Shown here: positions 1 to 7,078 of the stretch, piece by piece | Position numbering within the stretch: the first letter of the stretch is position 1 | Layout of the letters: every line of letters starts with the position of its first letter | Assembly: GCA_003486385.1 (NCBI GenBank) | Contig: DNFT01000046.1 | Span: 1 to 10,668, forward strand | Length of the DNA: 10,668 nucleotides | Direction of reading: 5' to 3' | Origin: Eubacterium sp. | Lineage (GTDB): Bacteria > Bacillota > Clostridia > Lachnospirales > Lachnospiraceae | The notes under the pieces: generated by a model | The model's input: the letters and a program-made list of their open reading frames with translations, nothing else | Told to the model about the DNA's origin: nothing | Databases searched by the model: none | Translations under genes and position numbers: made by a program

Positions 1-126
1 TTTGACCCCAACATCATTTTAATAAGAGTATAACTCAGCCAATATAAAAAGTATTATCATTGTATTGTAAAAATCATGTAAAATATTCTGCAGAACAAAA
101 CAATTTCCAAAATAATCCGTACTCAC

Positions 127-155
127 TTGAATAAATATCAATTCAATGATACACT
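127..155 (+). promoter_or_regulatory. Candidate sigma-A promoter for the YkgJ-family gene
   Basis: TTGAAT at 127-132 and TACACT at 150-155 are separated by 17 bases, each matching four of six consensus positions of a housekeeping promoter. Transcription would start near 162 and leave a leader of about 65 bases before the ATG at 229. The rest of 1-228 is AT-rich and non-coding as far as I can see, with no hairpin terminator from a gene to the left. This is a consensus match only, in AT-rich DNA where chance matches are common. Confidence 0.4.
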
Positions 156-228
156 GAATCGATAAAACCATTTTGATTGCAGGATAATTCCAAGATTTTC
201 AATATAAAGCCACAGGGGAGGTCACAAT

Positions 229-873
229 ATGCTTCGTGAAGGAGATTTAAACGAAATATCAGATGGAAGATTATACACATTAAACGATCTTGTACGCGCA
301 GACTGTCAGGACTGCACAGGTTGTTCGGCGTGCTGCCACGGTATGGGCAATTCCATTGTCCTCACACCTTATGATGTATGTCTGCTCACCAACAACCTCT
401 CATGCAGCTTCGAACAGCTCATAACCGGCCGTGTCGAATTAAGTGTAATCGACGGACTTATTCTTCCAAGCCTTAAGATGACCGGTGACATGGAGCAATG
501 CTCATTTCTTGATGAGAACGGCAGGTGCAGCATACACTCCTTCAGACCGGGAATATGCAGGCTGTTCCCACTCGGACGCATATACGATGAAAATGGCTTC
601 AAATATTTTCTACAGACAGGTGAGTGCCTTAACAACCACCGCACAAAAATCAAGGTAGAAAAGTGGCTGGACACTCCCGATATAGAGAAGAATGAAAGGT
701 TTATATGGGAATGGCATGAGCTTTTGAAAAAGCTGCGAAACGCAACAAAGGCTGACCCGGATTACGAATCAGCCAAGAAGCGCAACATAATGCTGCTTCA
801 GATATTTTATTTTACACCATACAGTATTGAAGCTTTCTATTCGCAGATAGAGGAGCGCATGGCACTTATCTAA
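229..873 (+). CDS. YkgJ-type cysteine-cluster protein (putative Fe-S or zinc binding)
   Basis: The 214-residue product has a cysteine-rich N-terminal cluster (C26, C29, C32, C35, C36), then C91, C100, C110 and C133. The stretch around 91-115 (CSFLDENGRC, then RPGICRLFP) is the hallmark of the YkgJ/CxxCxxCC family, whose cysteines are thought to bind zinc or an iron-sulfur cluster; the family's biochemical role is not established. There is no signal peptide or membrane segment, so it is probably cytosolic. The C-terminal 70 residues are charged and helical and lack cysteines. The ATG at 229 is well supported by GGGGAGGT at 215-222, six bases upstream. It is the only plus-strand gene here and its TAA overlaps the stop codon of the convergent alpha-galactosidase gene by four bases. 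No functional link to the sugar genes is evident. Confidence 0.88.
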   Translation: MLREGDLNEISDGRLYTLNDLVRADCQDCTGCSACCHGMGNSIVLTPYDVCLLTNNLSCSFEQLITGRVELSVIDGLILPSLKMTGDMEQCSFLDENGRCSIHSFRPGICRLFPLGRIYDENGFKYFLQTGECLNNHRTKIKVEKWLDTPDIEKNERFIWEWHELLKKLRNATKADPDYESAKKRNIMLLQIFYFTPYSIEAFYSQIEERMALI

Positions 874-3218
874 TCAGAAATTTTTTCCATGAAGTAAAGC
901 CTTGAGGCAAAATCAGGGAAATGCCTTACCTCCTCAGAAAAACCCGTGGCGGCAAAGGCCTGCTTCAGCCTGACACCGCAATTCATCAGCATGCTTCCTC
1001 TCAGCTCATACTTTTCCGTCTCCCCCGGCATGGTTACGAATTTTGCGACCATGCCATGAAGAAGCGAGCCCTGTCTTATATGAATCGGTGCGACCGTATT
1101 TATCAAATCTCCGAATTCTTTTACATTATGCTTCAATGGTCTGTTATAAAAGCTATAGACAGCCTCAGGGTCAAGTCCTGCAGCATAGTATTCCTCATTC
1201 TGCGTATTCGCACGGACAAGCTCCTGCATTATCAGCCCTACCGCCCTGCCTGCCTCCTCATCCACAACCGTCCACTGATGAATATTCCCGGTGCGCTGGC
1301 GGTAGAAGCTGCCAAACTGCATAGCGTGTCTCCATTTTTTGTAAATATCTATCTGTGTCTTTATCTCGCTCCTTTCAGCCCTGCTCATATCCACAAGATT
1401 ACACTCGTAACCGCATATTCCAAAAGCCGCCACGTTAAAGCGTGTTGACAGCGGTGTAACGCGGAGCGTCTGATGATTCGGGCATACCGAGACATGAGCC
1501 GAAACAGTTGACATTGGATAGCCGTAGCTCAGCCCCTCCTGTATATAGGCTCTGCTCACCGCATCCGTGTTATCGCTCGCCCATATCTGTGGGAAATAGC
1601 ATAATATACCAAGGTCAAAGCGGTTGCCCCCGGCTGCACAGCCTTCAAAAAGTATGTGCGGAAAACGCTCAGTCAACGTCCTCATAATCCTGCCGAGTGC
1701 CATCACATAGCGGTGCGCTGTCTCGCCCTGTGGTCTTCCCTGCGCCTTGAGATATTTAGAGTAATAATCGGAAAAAATCCTGTTCATATCCCATTTTACA
1801 TAAGCAATATTCGCCGATGAAAACACCTTGGTCATACTGTCAATTATATATTCAGAAACCTCGGGATTACACAGGTCAAGTATTCTCTGATTGCGTCCTT
1901 CTGAGTGCGCACAGCCCGGAATATCCATCGCCCAGTCCGGGTGCAGCCTGTACAGGTTGCTGTTTACATTGAGCATCTCCGGCTCAACCCATATTCCGAA
2001 TGACATTCCGAGTGCATTTATCTTGTCACATATACCCTTAAGCCCATTCGGAAGCTTCTTCTTATTCACATACCAGTCTCCAAGTGAGCTGCTGTCATCG
2101 TCCCTGTTTCCAAACCAGCCATCATCCATGACAAAAAGCTCAATGCCCACATCATGTCCCGCCTTTGCAAGCTCATATAGCTTTCTCTCGCTTATATCAA
2201 AATATGCTGCCTCCCAACTGTTAAGCAGCACAGGGCGTTCCTTATACTGCCACTGTCCTCGCACTATATGCTTTCTCACGAAGTCATGCATATTCCTGCT
2301 CATGGCATTGAAGCCCTTGTCCGAATAGGTCATTACCGCCTCCGGCGCTTCAAAGGTCTCCCCTGCGTCCAATATATAAGAAAATGACTGAGGATTTATA
2401 CCGGCCACTATGCGCGTGCTGTCACACATGCCAGCCTCCACAGCCTCATAGTGATTCCCGCTGTAGATGAGATTAAGCCCGATACAGCTTCCCTGATCCT
2501 GCGTGGTATCCTTCTTAGATATCATCACAAACGGATTGGCTCTGCTCGAAGATGTCCCGGTATAGGAGAAGTTGACATGCTTTCCTGCCGTGACAACTGT
2601 ATCATGCCTTTCCATCTCCCGCGCCCACGCTCCGTTAAAGGTCGTGAATACATACCCTGTTCCGTCAATGTCCATCAGCATGCTCATAACACGTCTGATA
2701 TCAACCCTCACATCGCTGTCATTTATGAGCCGGCAGCTTCTTCCTATCACGTCACAATTCTCATATACATAATAGTACAGCTCCAATGTAAGCCCATAAT
2801 TCTTATCCTTTAACACCAGCTTAAGCTGTGACACCTCAGCCTCACTTCCGTATGAGCACGGCAGAGTTGTAAGCTCATCCCTGCCGCTCTTTATCTCGAA
2901 GCTGTCATACAGAAAATCTGAGGTAAACGAACCATCATCATGCACAATCTCCAGAAACGGCTCTCTTATATCACCTTTTCCGTAGGATGACATCTCAAGT
3001 CTCGCCGCCTCAAGCGAAAATGACACATTTTCATCTGAATAGCTCACAGTATTTCCGACAGGTGTTGTCTGTTTGTGTGAGAGCGCCTCACCATGTCCTG
3101 CAATGGCTATCTTTTTTCCATAGTATAAATGCTCAGGATGTCCTGTAGGCAGTACCATAAAAGCGTAGGTTGTGTTTCTTGTATCAAGAGTAAATAAGCC
3201 TTTATTTTCTGATATCAT
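870..3218 (-). CDS. Alpha-galactosidase, glycoside hydrolase family 36
   Basis: This 782-residue enzyme should hydrolyse terminal alpha-1,6-linked galactose from melibiose, raffinose or stachyose in the cytosol; it has no signal peptide. Layout follows GH36: an N-terminal beta-sandwich (about 1-310), a catalytic barrel (about 325-640) and a C-terminal beta domain. Seen motifs are DDGWFGNRDDD near 365-375, GIWVEPEM near 408-415, KWDMNR at 475-480 (nucleophile D477), CAAGGNRFD near 527-535 and SDNTD at 548-552, which holds the acid/base aspartate. It is slightly longer than the roughly 730 residues usual for the large bacterial GH36 enzymes. The ATG at 3218 lies two bases after the symporter stop (TAA-GT-ATG), with a modest AAGGGA ribosome site inside that gene, so translation is probably coupled. 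The substrate range (melibiose versus larger oligosaccharides) cannot be read from sequence. Confidence 0.95.
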   Translation of the reverse strand: MISENKGLFTLDTRNTTYAFMVLPTGHPEHLYYGKKIAIAGHGEALSHKQTTPVGNTVSYSDENVSFSLEAARLEMSSYGKGDIREPFLEIVHDDGSFTSDFLYDSFEIKSGRDELTTLPCSYGSEAEVSQLKLVLKDKNYGLTLELYYYVYENCDVIGRSCRLINDSDVRVDIRRVMSMLMDIDGTGYVFTTFNGAWAREMERHDTVVTAGKHVNFSYTGTSSSRANPFVMISKKDTTQDQGSCIGLNLIYSGNHYEAVEAGMCDSTRIVAGINPQSFSYILDAGETFEAPEAVMTYSDKGFNAMSRNMHDFVRKHIVRGQWQYKERPVLLNSWEAAYFDISERKLYELAKAGHDVGIELFVMDDGWFGNRDDDSSSLGDWYVNKKKLPNGLKGICDKINALGMSFGIWVEPEMLNVNSNLYRLHPDWAMDIPGCAHSEGRNQRILDLCNPEVSEYIIDSMTKVFSSANIAYVKWDMNRIFSDYYSKYLKAQGRPQGETAHRYVMALGRIMRTLTERFPHILFEGCAAGGNRFDLGILCYFPQIWASDNTDAVSRAYIQEGLSYGYPMSTVSAHVSVCPNHQTLRVTPLSTRFNVAAFGICGYECNLVDMSRAERSEIKTQIDIYKKWRHAMQFGSFYRQRTGNIHQWTVVDEEAGRAVGLIMQELVRANTQNEEYYAAGLDPEAVYSFYNRPLKHNVKEFGDLINTVAPIHIRQGSLLHGMVAKFVTMPGETEKYELRGSMLMNCGVRLKQAFAATGFSEEVRHFPDFASRLYFMEKISD

Positions 3219-3220
3219 AC

Positions 3221-4705
3221 TTATCCCTTCGTCTTAGTCTCACGATTGAATGCCAGCTCCCTGGAAATCTCCTCAAGCTTCGCGTCGGTGAGTTTATATT
3301 TATTAACAAATATAATGAGTGCGGCGCACAGACCGAATATCGGAATCATCGCCATGGTTGTCCTTAACACCATTCTTGAACTATCTGAGAGTGCGGCTGC
3401 CGCAGCTGCCTCTGTGGTATCCTTGCTTATCTTTCCTACCGAAATACATATACTTGCAGCAAGTACCGCAACTCCGCTCGCAAGCTTTACTACAAATGTC
3501 TGCATTGAAAAGATAATGCTCTCATCCCTGCGGCTGTTTTTGAGTTCTCCATAGTCAACCGTATTTGCAAGAAACACTGTGGTGAGCACAGTCAGCATGC
3601 CAAATGCGGCAAATATGAAAAAGCCCGGTACAAGGAGCACATACACGCTCGACACCCCAATGCACATCATCACAAACAACGCGAGATAACCCGTTATCGC
3701 CATCGCGAAGCTGACATAGAATACCTTGATTGAACTCATAAATTTTCTGAGCAGAGGGTAGAGCAGCATCATTGAGATTATCTGCACAGCGCCTCCGACT
3801 GTGTTAAAGAGCACATAATTGGCATTCCAGTCTGAACCACCTATGTCATACTTGAAGAAATATATCAACAGATTGGATGTGATGTACAATGAGCAGTTGA
3901 TAAGCACGATTGTCACAACCACAGTAACCGCCTGGTCATTGGAAAAGAGAGCCTTGAACATCTGGCCGACTGTCGGTGACTGCATATTCACCGTGGATTT
4001 TTCCTTAATGCAGATACAGGTAATGGTGATAAATACGATAAAAAGTATGGCAACTATAAGTGTAAACCACTTAAAGCCGTCCCTCTCAATAAGCTTGCCT
4101 GCCTCAAGCCCGGCAAGCTTTACTGCATCGGAAGCTTCTGCGGCATTTCCCGCATCGACAAGCACTGCCCTATCGGAATTTCCGATTCTGCCAAGCATAG
4201 GTACACATATCATCGTTATAACCGTGATTATCGCTGAGCCAACCCCTGCACATGAGCGCGCAAGTGTTGAAAGGTTCTCTCTCTCCTTGCCGCCCTCTGT
4301 AAAAGCCGGAATCATTGACCAGAATGGAATATCCATCATCGTATAGGTTATTCCCCATGTGATATAAAGCACTGCCGCATAAGCGACCAGTCCCCCACCC
4401 GTGACCGATTTAGGCACTGCAAACATGAAAAACAGGACAACGGCATTTAATACCGTTCCTATAAGCAGCCATGGTCTGAACTTACCCCACTTAGTCTGTG
4501 TCTTTGCAACGATAACTCCCATTATCGGGTCATTAAACGCATCGAATATTCGAGCCGCCATGAGTATGACACCCATAACCCATGAGCTCACGCCCAGTAA
4601 ATCCTGATAATAATACAGAATATAGCTTGCAGAAAGCATATACACCATATCCTTTCCTACAGCTCCAAGCCCGTAGGACGCTTTTTCCTTTGCTGAAAGC
4701 TTCAT
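3221..4705 (-). CDS. MelB-like glycoside/cation symporter (GPH family), probable alpha-galactoside uptake
   Basis: A 494-residue membrane protein of the glycoside-pentoside-hexuronide:cation symporter family, with about twelve hydrophobic segments. Residues known from MelB line up: D19, D55, N58 and D59 (RIFDAFNDPIMG), T122 and D125 with W129 (YTMMDIPFW), and K407 in QTFVVK, matching MelB D19, D55, N58, D59, T121, D124, W128 and K377. This supports cation-coupled, probably sodium-coupled, import of an alpha-galactoside. A segment of roughly 30 residues near 178-208, between helices 5 and 6, is extra relative to MelB. I chose ATG 4705 rather than TTG 4723 because AAGGAG (4713-4718) sits seven bases upstream and because D19, D55 and D59 then carry exactly MelB's numbers. 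The gene ends two bases before the alpha-galactosidase ATG, and that context is the best guide to substrate. Confidence 0.93.
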   Translation of the reverse strand: MKLSAKEKASYGLGAVGKDMVYMLSASYILYYYQDLLGVSSWVMGVILMAARIFDAFNDPIMGVIVAKTQTKWGKFRPWLLIGTVLNAVVLFFMFAVPKSVTGGGLVAYAAVLYITWGITYTMMDIPFWSMIPAFTEGGKERENLSTLARSCAGVGSAIITVITMICVPMLGRIGNSDRAVLVDAGNAAEASDAVKLAGLEAGKLIERDGFKWFTLIVAILFIVFITITCICIKEKSTVNMQSPTVGQMFKALFSNDQAVTVVVTIVLINCSLYITSNLLIYFFKYDIGGSDWNANYVLFNTVGGAVQIISMMLLYPLLRKFMSSIKVFYVSFAMAITGYLALFVMMCIGVSSVYVLLVPGFFIFAAFGMLTVLTTVFLANTVDYGELKNSRRDESIIFSMQTFVVKLASGVAVLAASICISVGKISKDTTEAAAAAALSDSSRMVLRTTMAMIPIFGLCAALIIFVNKYKLTDAKLEEISRELAFNRETKTKG

Positions 4706-4733
4706 AGTACATCTCCTTTTCAATGTGTTATTT

Positions 4734-4752
4734 AATCAGGTAATTGCGAAAC
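4734..4752 (+). repeat. 19-bp inverted repeat, copy A
   Basis: AATCAGGTAATTGCGAAAC on the plus strand, three bases beyond the stop codon of the glycosyltransferase gene and upstream of the symporter ribosome site. Its exact reverse complement lies at 6319-6337, so the two copies flank the glycosyltransferase gene. The match does not extend past 19 bases on either side. Confidence 0.9.
4738..4752 (-). promoter_or_regulatory. Leader motif GTTTCGCAATTACCT upstream of the symporter gene
   Basis: Read on the minus strand, this 15-base motif lies 19 bases before the AAGGAG ribosome site of the symporter. A 13/15 match, GTTTTGCAATTAGCT, lies 12 bases before the AAGGAG of the glycosyltransferase gene at 6263-6277, in the same orientation. 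It forms part of inverted-repeat copy A. The shared placement suggests a common operator or RNA-level element, but its role is unknown. Confidence 0.5.
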
Positions 4753-4755
4753 TCA

Positions 4756-6237
4756 TTATTTCTTTCCTCTCATTGCAAGTTCGACCACCTTATAGGCGCC
4801 ATCGTAAATGCCCATCTGCTTGTTTCTCACGATGTTACCGCACATGTCGGCAAGGAGGTTGTCATCGTTTATGAAAAGCTCCACCATCTGAAGGGTGTGT
4901 GCTGTGTCCTGACACTCAAGGGTTCCGTCACCTATCTCCGCGGAATGGATTGCGCCCCAGCGCTCATGTCCGCCGACTCTCTTTATGAAGAGCTTGGGCA
5001 CCGGATAGAAGGCAAGCTCACTTGGCTTTGTGACAAGGACATCGCAGCTTCGCAGTAACAGGTTGGTGCAGTAGACCGCCTCAAAAATATTGGAGTGATA
5101 GAAGCCGTGGATTCCTCTTACTTCGCCTTCAAGTGCCTGTGCCGCAAACCTCTTTGTCTCATCCCAATCGTCAAAGTGCTCATGGGCTATGTGTCCAAGC
5201 TGTGGTATTTCCGTCACAAGCTGTTCCCACACATTCTTGTAATCGCCTACGTTCACATAGAGTGCCGCTTTTCCTGCCTTGATTGCCGGAAGAAGCTTCT
5301 TTATTATCGCCGCGAATATCTCCTTCTGTGCGCCTGCTCCGCCGATGGTGAGCAGAAAGCGCATCGGCTGTCCGCTCTTTTTTCTTGCAGCTCTGGCAGC
5401 ACAGTCTGCCTCAATATTGGACACAAGCTCATGGTCAATATAATGTCCGGTATACACAAGGCTGTCGGCAGGCATTGGCTTTAGTACCTTCCTGCCATCC
5501 ATGCCGTTCAATATCCTGTAGCCCAGGTAGGAGTTGTGTGTCTGTATCGTGTGTATGCTTCCCTCCGAAAGATGAAGCGCCATAGGCCAGTTATCCGGAA
5601 TAGCATTCACAACATGCTTCATCCCGGCATGAACCGCAGCCTGTGCCGGCCACACATGCGTGCCTACAACCGGTATGTCCTTCGGAACCTTTCTGTAAAC
5701 AGGTGCCATAAGCTCTGCATTCTTCTGGTCGCAGGCATTGTAGGAGAGCTTTCTGAAGCCCTCATAGTTCACCGGCTCCCACACAAGCTTGTTAAAAAGT
5801 CTGCTTTTCTGTGATATTCTTGAACCTAATGAGTACAAATCATTCTGCGCGCTGATTACCTTCGTGCAGGTTGTATCAGGAAAAGAATTTAAATCCATCC
5901 AGTACGGCGTATACCCCATGCTGTGTGCCGCTGAGGCTATTGCCATGGATATTCTGTAATGTCCGAAGCCCATCCTGATGTTTCCGACAATCAGTCCCTT
6001 CTCCATGTCAAAATCCGGCTTTTCGGTCTGTACGCCTTTATTTTTCCCAGGCCTTGCAACCACTATGTCCTTCACGCCGAGAATATCTCCTATGTGCTTG
6101 TTGTCTCTTATCATAAGCTCATAGTCAACATTGCTGTCATCCCCGAATTTCTTTACATAGCCCTTCTTACCGCGGACGGCTTTCTTATACGTCGCCCTGC
6201 TCATCTTATTACCAAAAATAACCTTCGACTTATCCAT
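4756..6237 (-). CDS. GT-B-fold glycosyltransferase-like protein, distantly MGDG-synthase/MurG (GT28) like, function unknown
   Basis: A 493-residue soluble protein with no signal peptide or membrane helix. Three landmarks suggest a GT-B fold: a glycine/histidine loop GNIRMGFGHYR at 85-95 opening the N-terminal Rossmann domain, LLTIGGAGAQ at 295-304 opening the C-terminal one, and CDVLVTKPSELAF at 398-410 followed by VGGHERWGA at 421-429, where MurG and monogalactosyldiacylglycerol synthases have their donor-binding TKPGG and GQE loops. The first 75 residues are basic and may contact membrane or acceptor. I recognise the fold, not the substrate; a glycolipid or other galactosylated acceptor is speculation prompted by the neighbouring galactoside genes. 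The ATG at 6237 has AAGGAG (6245-6250) seven bases upstream. The 50-base gap to the symporter has no terminator, so cotranscription is likely. A 19-bp inverted repeat flanks the gene. Confidence 0.65.
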   Translation of the reverse strand: MDKSKVIFGNKMSRATYKKAVRGKKGYVKKFGDDSNVDYELMIRDNKHIGDILGVKDIVVARPGKNKGVQTEKPDFDMEKGLIVGNIRMGFGHYRISMAIASAAHSMGYTPYWMDLNSFPDTTCTKVISAQNDLYSLGSRISQKSRLFNKLVWEPVNYEGFRKLSYNACDQKNAELMAPVYRKVPKDIPVVGTHVWPAQAAVHAGMKHVVNAIPDNWPMALHLSEGSIHTIQTHNSYLGYRILNGMDGRKVLKPMPADSLVYTGHYIDHELVSNIEADCAARAARKKSGQPMRFLLTIGGAGAQKEIFAAIIKKLLPAIKAGKAALYVNVGDYKNVWEQLVTEIPQLGHIAHEHFDDWDETKRFAAQALEGEVRGIHGFYHSNIFEAVYCTNLLLRSCDVLVTKPSELAFYPVPKLFIKRVGGHERWGAIHSAEIGDGTLECQDTAHTLQMVELFINDDNLLADMCGNIVRNKQMGIYDGAYKVVELAMRGKK

Positions 6238-6261
6238 GCCGCATCTCCTTCTCTATATTCT

Positions 6262-6290
6262 TAGCTAATTGCAAAACATAAATTTGTCAA
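6262..6290 (-). promoter_or_regulatory. Possible promoter for the glycosyltransferase gene
   Basis: On the minus strand a perfect TTGACA (6290-6285) is followed after 17 bases by TAGCTA (6267-6262), a poor -10 with only two consensus positions. If used, the start site would be near 6255, just before the AAGGAG ribosome site. The candidate -10 sits inside the leader motif at 6263-6277, so a protein bound there would block it. The weak -10 makes this uncertain; read-through from the TetR promoter is the alternative. Confidence 0.35.
6263..6277 (-). promoter_or_regulatory. Leader motif GTTTTGCAATTAGCT upstream of the glycosyltransferase gene
   Basis: This is the second copy of the 15-base leader motif (13/15 identical to 4738-4752), in the same orientation and also just upstream of an AAGGAG ribosome site. 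It is also an imperfect inverted partner of the 6319-6337 repeat copy, 41 bases away, so the TetR/glycosyltransferase intergenic region can fold back on itself. Confidence 0.5.
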
Positions 6291-6318
6291 TACACAACGT
6301 CCGGATTTCGCAAACTTC

Positions 6319-6337
6319 GTTTCGCAATTACCTGATT
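6319..6337 (-). repeat. 19-bp inverted repeat, copy B
   Basis: The minus strand reads AATCAGGTAATTGCGAAAC, identical to plus-strand 4734-4752. It covers the last TetR codons and the TAA (6330-6328) and continues 9 bases beyond it. Exchange between the two copies would flip the glycosyltransferase gene yet leave the TetR coding sequence unchanged. The adjoining TTTCGCAA at 6306-6313 repeats the TTTCGCAA inside this copy (6320-6327). Confidence 0.9.
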
Positions 6338-6897
6338 TTTATCCCGTTACATATAATGTCCACCACCTCAGCCAGCGCATCACTGTAGCTTATATGATTC
6401 TTTACAAGTACATCCCTCTTAAAAAACTGCTCAAGCGCCGCCTCGAACATCACCTTCACGATCACGGTGTCTATCTTCCTCACCACGCCTTCATCCATGC
6501 CCCGCTTCAGAAGCTCTATGGTCATATCCCACCCGCTCTCTAAGCGTTCTTCAACTCTGGTATAGATTCTTGGATACTTATCCTTCAGTATATACAGCTG
6601 GGCAAAATCTATATCCTTATATCCCTCCGGCAAAACCCCAAGAATTGCCTGAAGCTTTTCCATTGTCGTAAGTCCGGCATTTTTCATCACCCGCTCCTCG
6701 CTCTCCTTAATTGAGTCGAAGCAGTAATCAACCATACAAAAGACCAGCTCCTGCTTATCAGAAAACACTGCATATATGGTCTTTTTGCTCATGCCGGCTT
6801 CCTTGGCGACATCATCCATTGTAAATTTCATGCCTTTTTTGTTAAAAACCGTTATTGTGGCATTAAGTATCTCATTCTTTATATTTGTCTGTGCCAT
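6328..6897 (-). CDS. TetR/AcrR-family transcriptional regulator
   Basis: A 189-residue protein of normal TetR length. The N-terminal DNA-binding domain (about 5-52) shows the family pattern, with FTMDDVAKEAGMSKKTIYAVF (25-45) forming the helix-turn-helix, followed by a KQEL start of helix 4. The remaining 135 residues are the ligand and dimerisation domain, which has no diagnostic motif, so the inducer is unknown. The ATG at 6897 is preceded by GGAGAT with about ten bases of spacing. An extended -10 promoter 150 bases upstream is bracketed by two matching palindromes, as expected for an autorepressor. The glycosyltransferase, symporter and alpha-galactosidase genes follow on the same strand after a 90-base gap and are candidate targets, but TetR proteins are not the usual controllers of alpha-galactoside operons, so a lipid or envelope signal is equally possible. 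Confidence 0.93.
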   Translation of the reverse strand: MAQTNIKNEILNATITVFNKKGMKFTMDDVAKEAGMSKKTIYAVFSDKQELVFCMVDYCFDSIKESEERVMKNAGLTTMEKLQAILGVLPEGYKDIDFAQLYILKDKYPRIYTRVEERLESGWDMTIELLKRGMDEGVVRKIDTVIVKVMFEAALEQFFKRDVLVKNHISYSDALAEVVDIICNGIKIR

Positions 6898-6963
6898 CTC
6901 GTATAATCTCCATTTCCCGGCGGCTTTTCATTAAAAAAACCATTGTAAATACTGTTAACGCAA

Positions 6964-6985
6964 TTTGTTTCCGCCCATAAACAAA
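6964..6985. repeat. Inverted repeat TTTGTTT-N8-AAACAAA in the TetR leader
   Basis: Perfect 7-bp arms around an 8-base spacer, about 80 bases upstream of the TetR ATG and downstream of its likely start site. It could be a protein-binding site or a weak leader hairpin. Its GTTT...AAAC polarity is opposite to that of the GAAACT...AGTTTC palindromes upstream, so it is probably a different element. Confidence 0.5.
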
Positions 6986-7018
6986 CTGCCGGCTTTCTCC
7001 ATCGGTCATGCCACAACT

Positions 7019-7046
7019 GGAAACTATTTTCATTGTTTCAGTTTCC
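7019..7046. promoter_or_regulatory. Palindromic operator candidate O1
   Basis: GGAAACT (7019-7025) and AGTTTCC (7040-7046) form perfect 7-bp arms around 14 bases. The site begins four bases downstream of the TetR -10 hexamer and covers the expected start site, a classic repressor position. It shares its arms and spacing with the palindrome at 7079-7104, and the two aligned 29-base segments agree at 21 positions. Confidence 0.65.
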
Positions 7047-7049
7047 TAA

Positions 7050-7078
7050 ATTGTAGCATATTATCCGTGTCACGGCAA
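7050..7078 (-). promoter_or_regulatory. Extended -10 promoter of the TetR gene
   Basis: On the minus strand TTGCCG (7078-7073) is followed by 17 bases and TACAAT (7055-7050), preceded by TGC, giving an extended -10 TGCTACAAT. Five of six -10 and four of six -35 positions match consensus. Transcription would start near 7043 and give a leader of about 145 bases before the TetR ATG. This is the best promoter match in the window. Confidence 0.7.

Noticed and set aside
921..1448. A long plus-strand reading frame inside the alpha-galactosidase region
   Set aside because: It lies antisense to a gene with complete GH36 motifs, has no ribosome site and encodes no recognisable domain. The other antisense frames across the sugar, TetR and EAL genes were rejected for the same reasons.
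4703..4723. TTG at 4723 as the symporter start
   Set aside because: The ATG at 4705 has AAGGAG at ideal spacing and puts the key aspartates at the MelB positions 19, 55 and 59. The TTG would lie upstream of that ribosome site.
6306..6327. Rho-independent terminator after the TetR gene
   Set aside because: The minus strand can form a small imperfect hairpin, GCGAAAC-GAA-GTTTGC, but no T tract follows, so read-through into the glycosyltransferase gene is expected.
4734..6337. Insertion sequence or transposon bounded by the 19-bp inverted repeats
   Set aside because: The enclosed gene is not a transposase, and no target-site duplication is seen: the outer flanks share only a few T bases.
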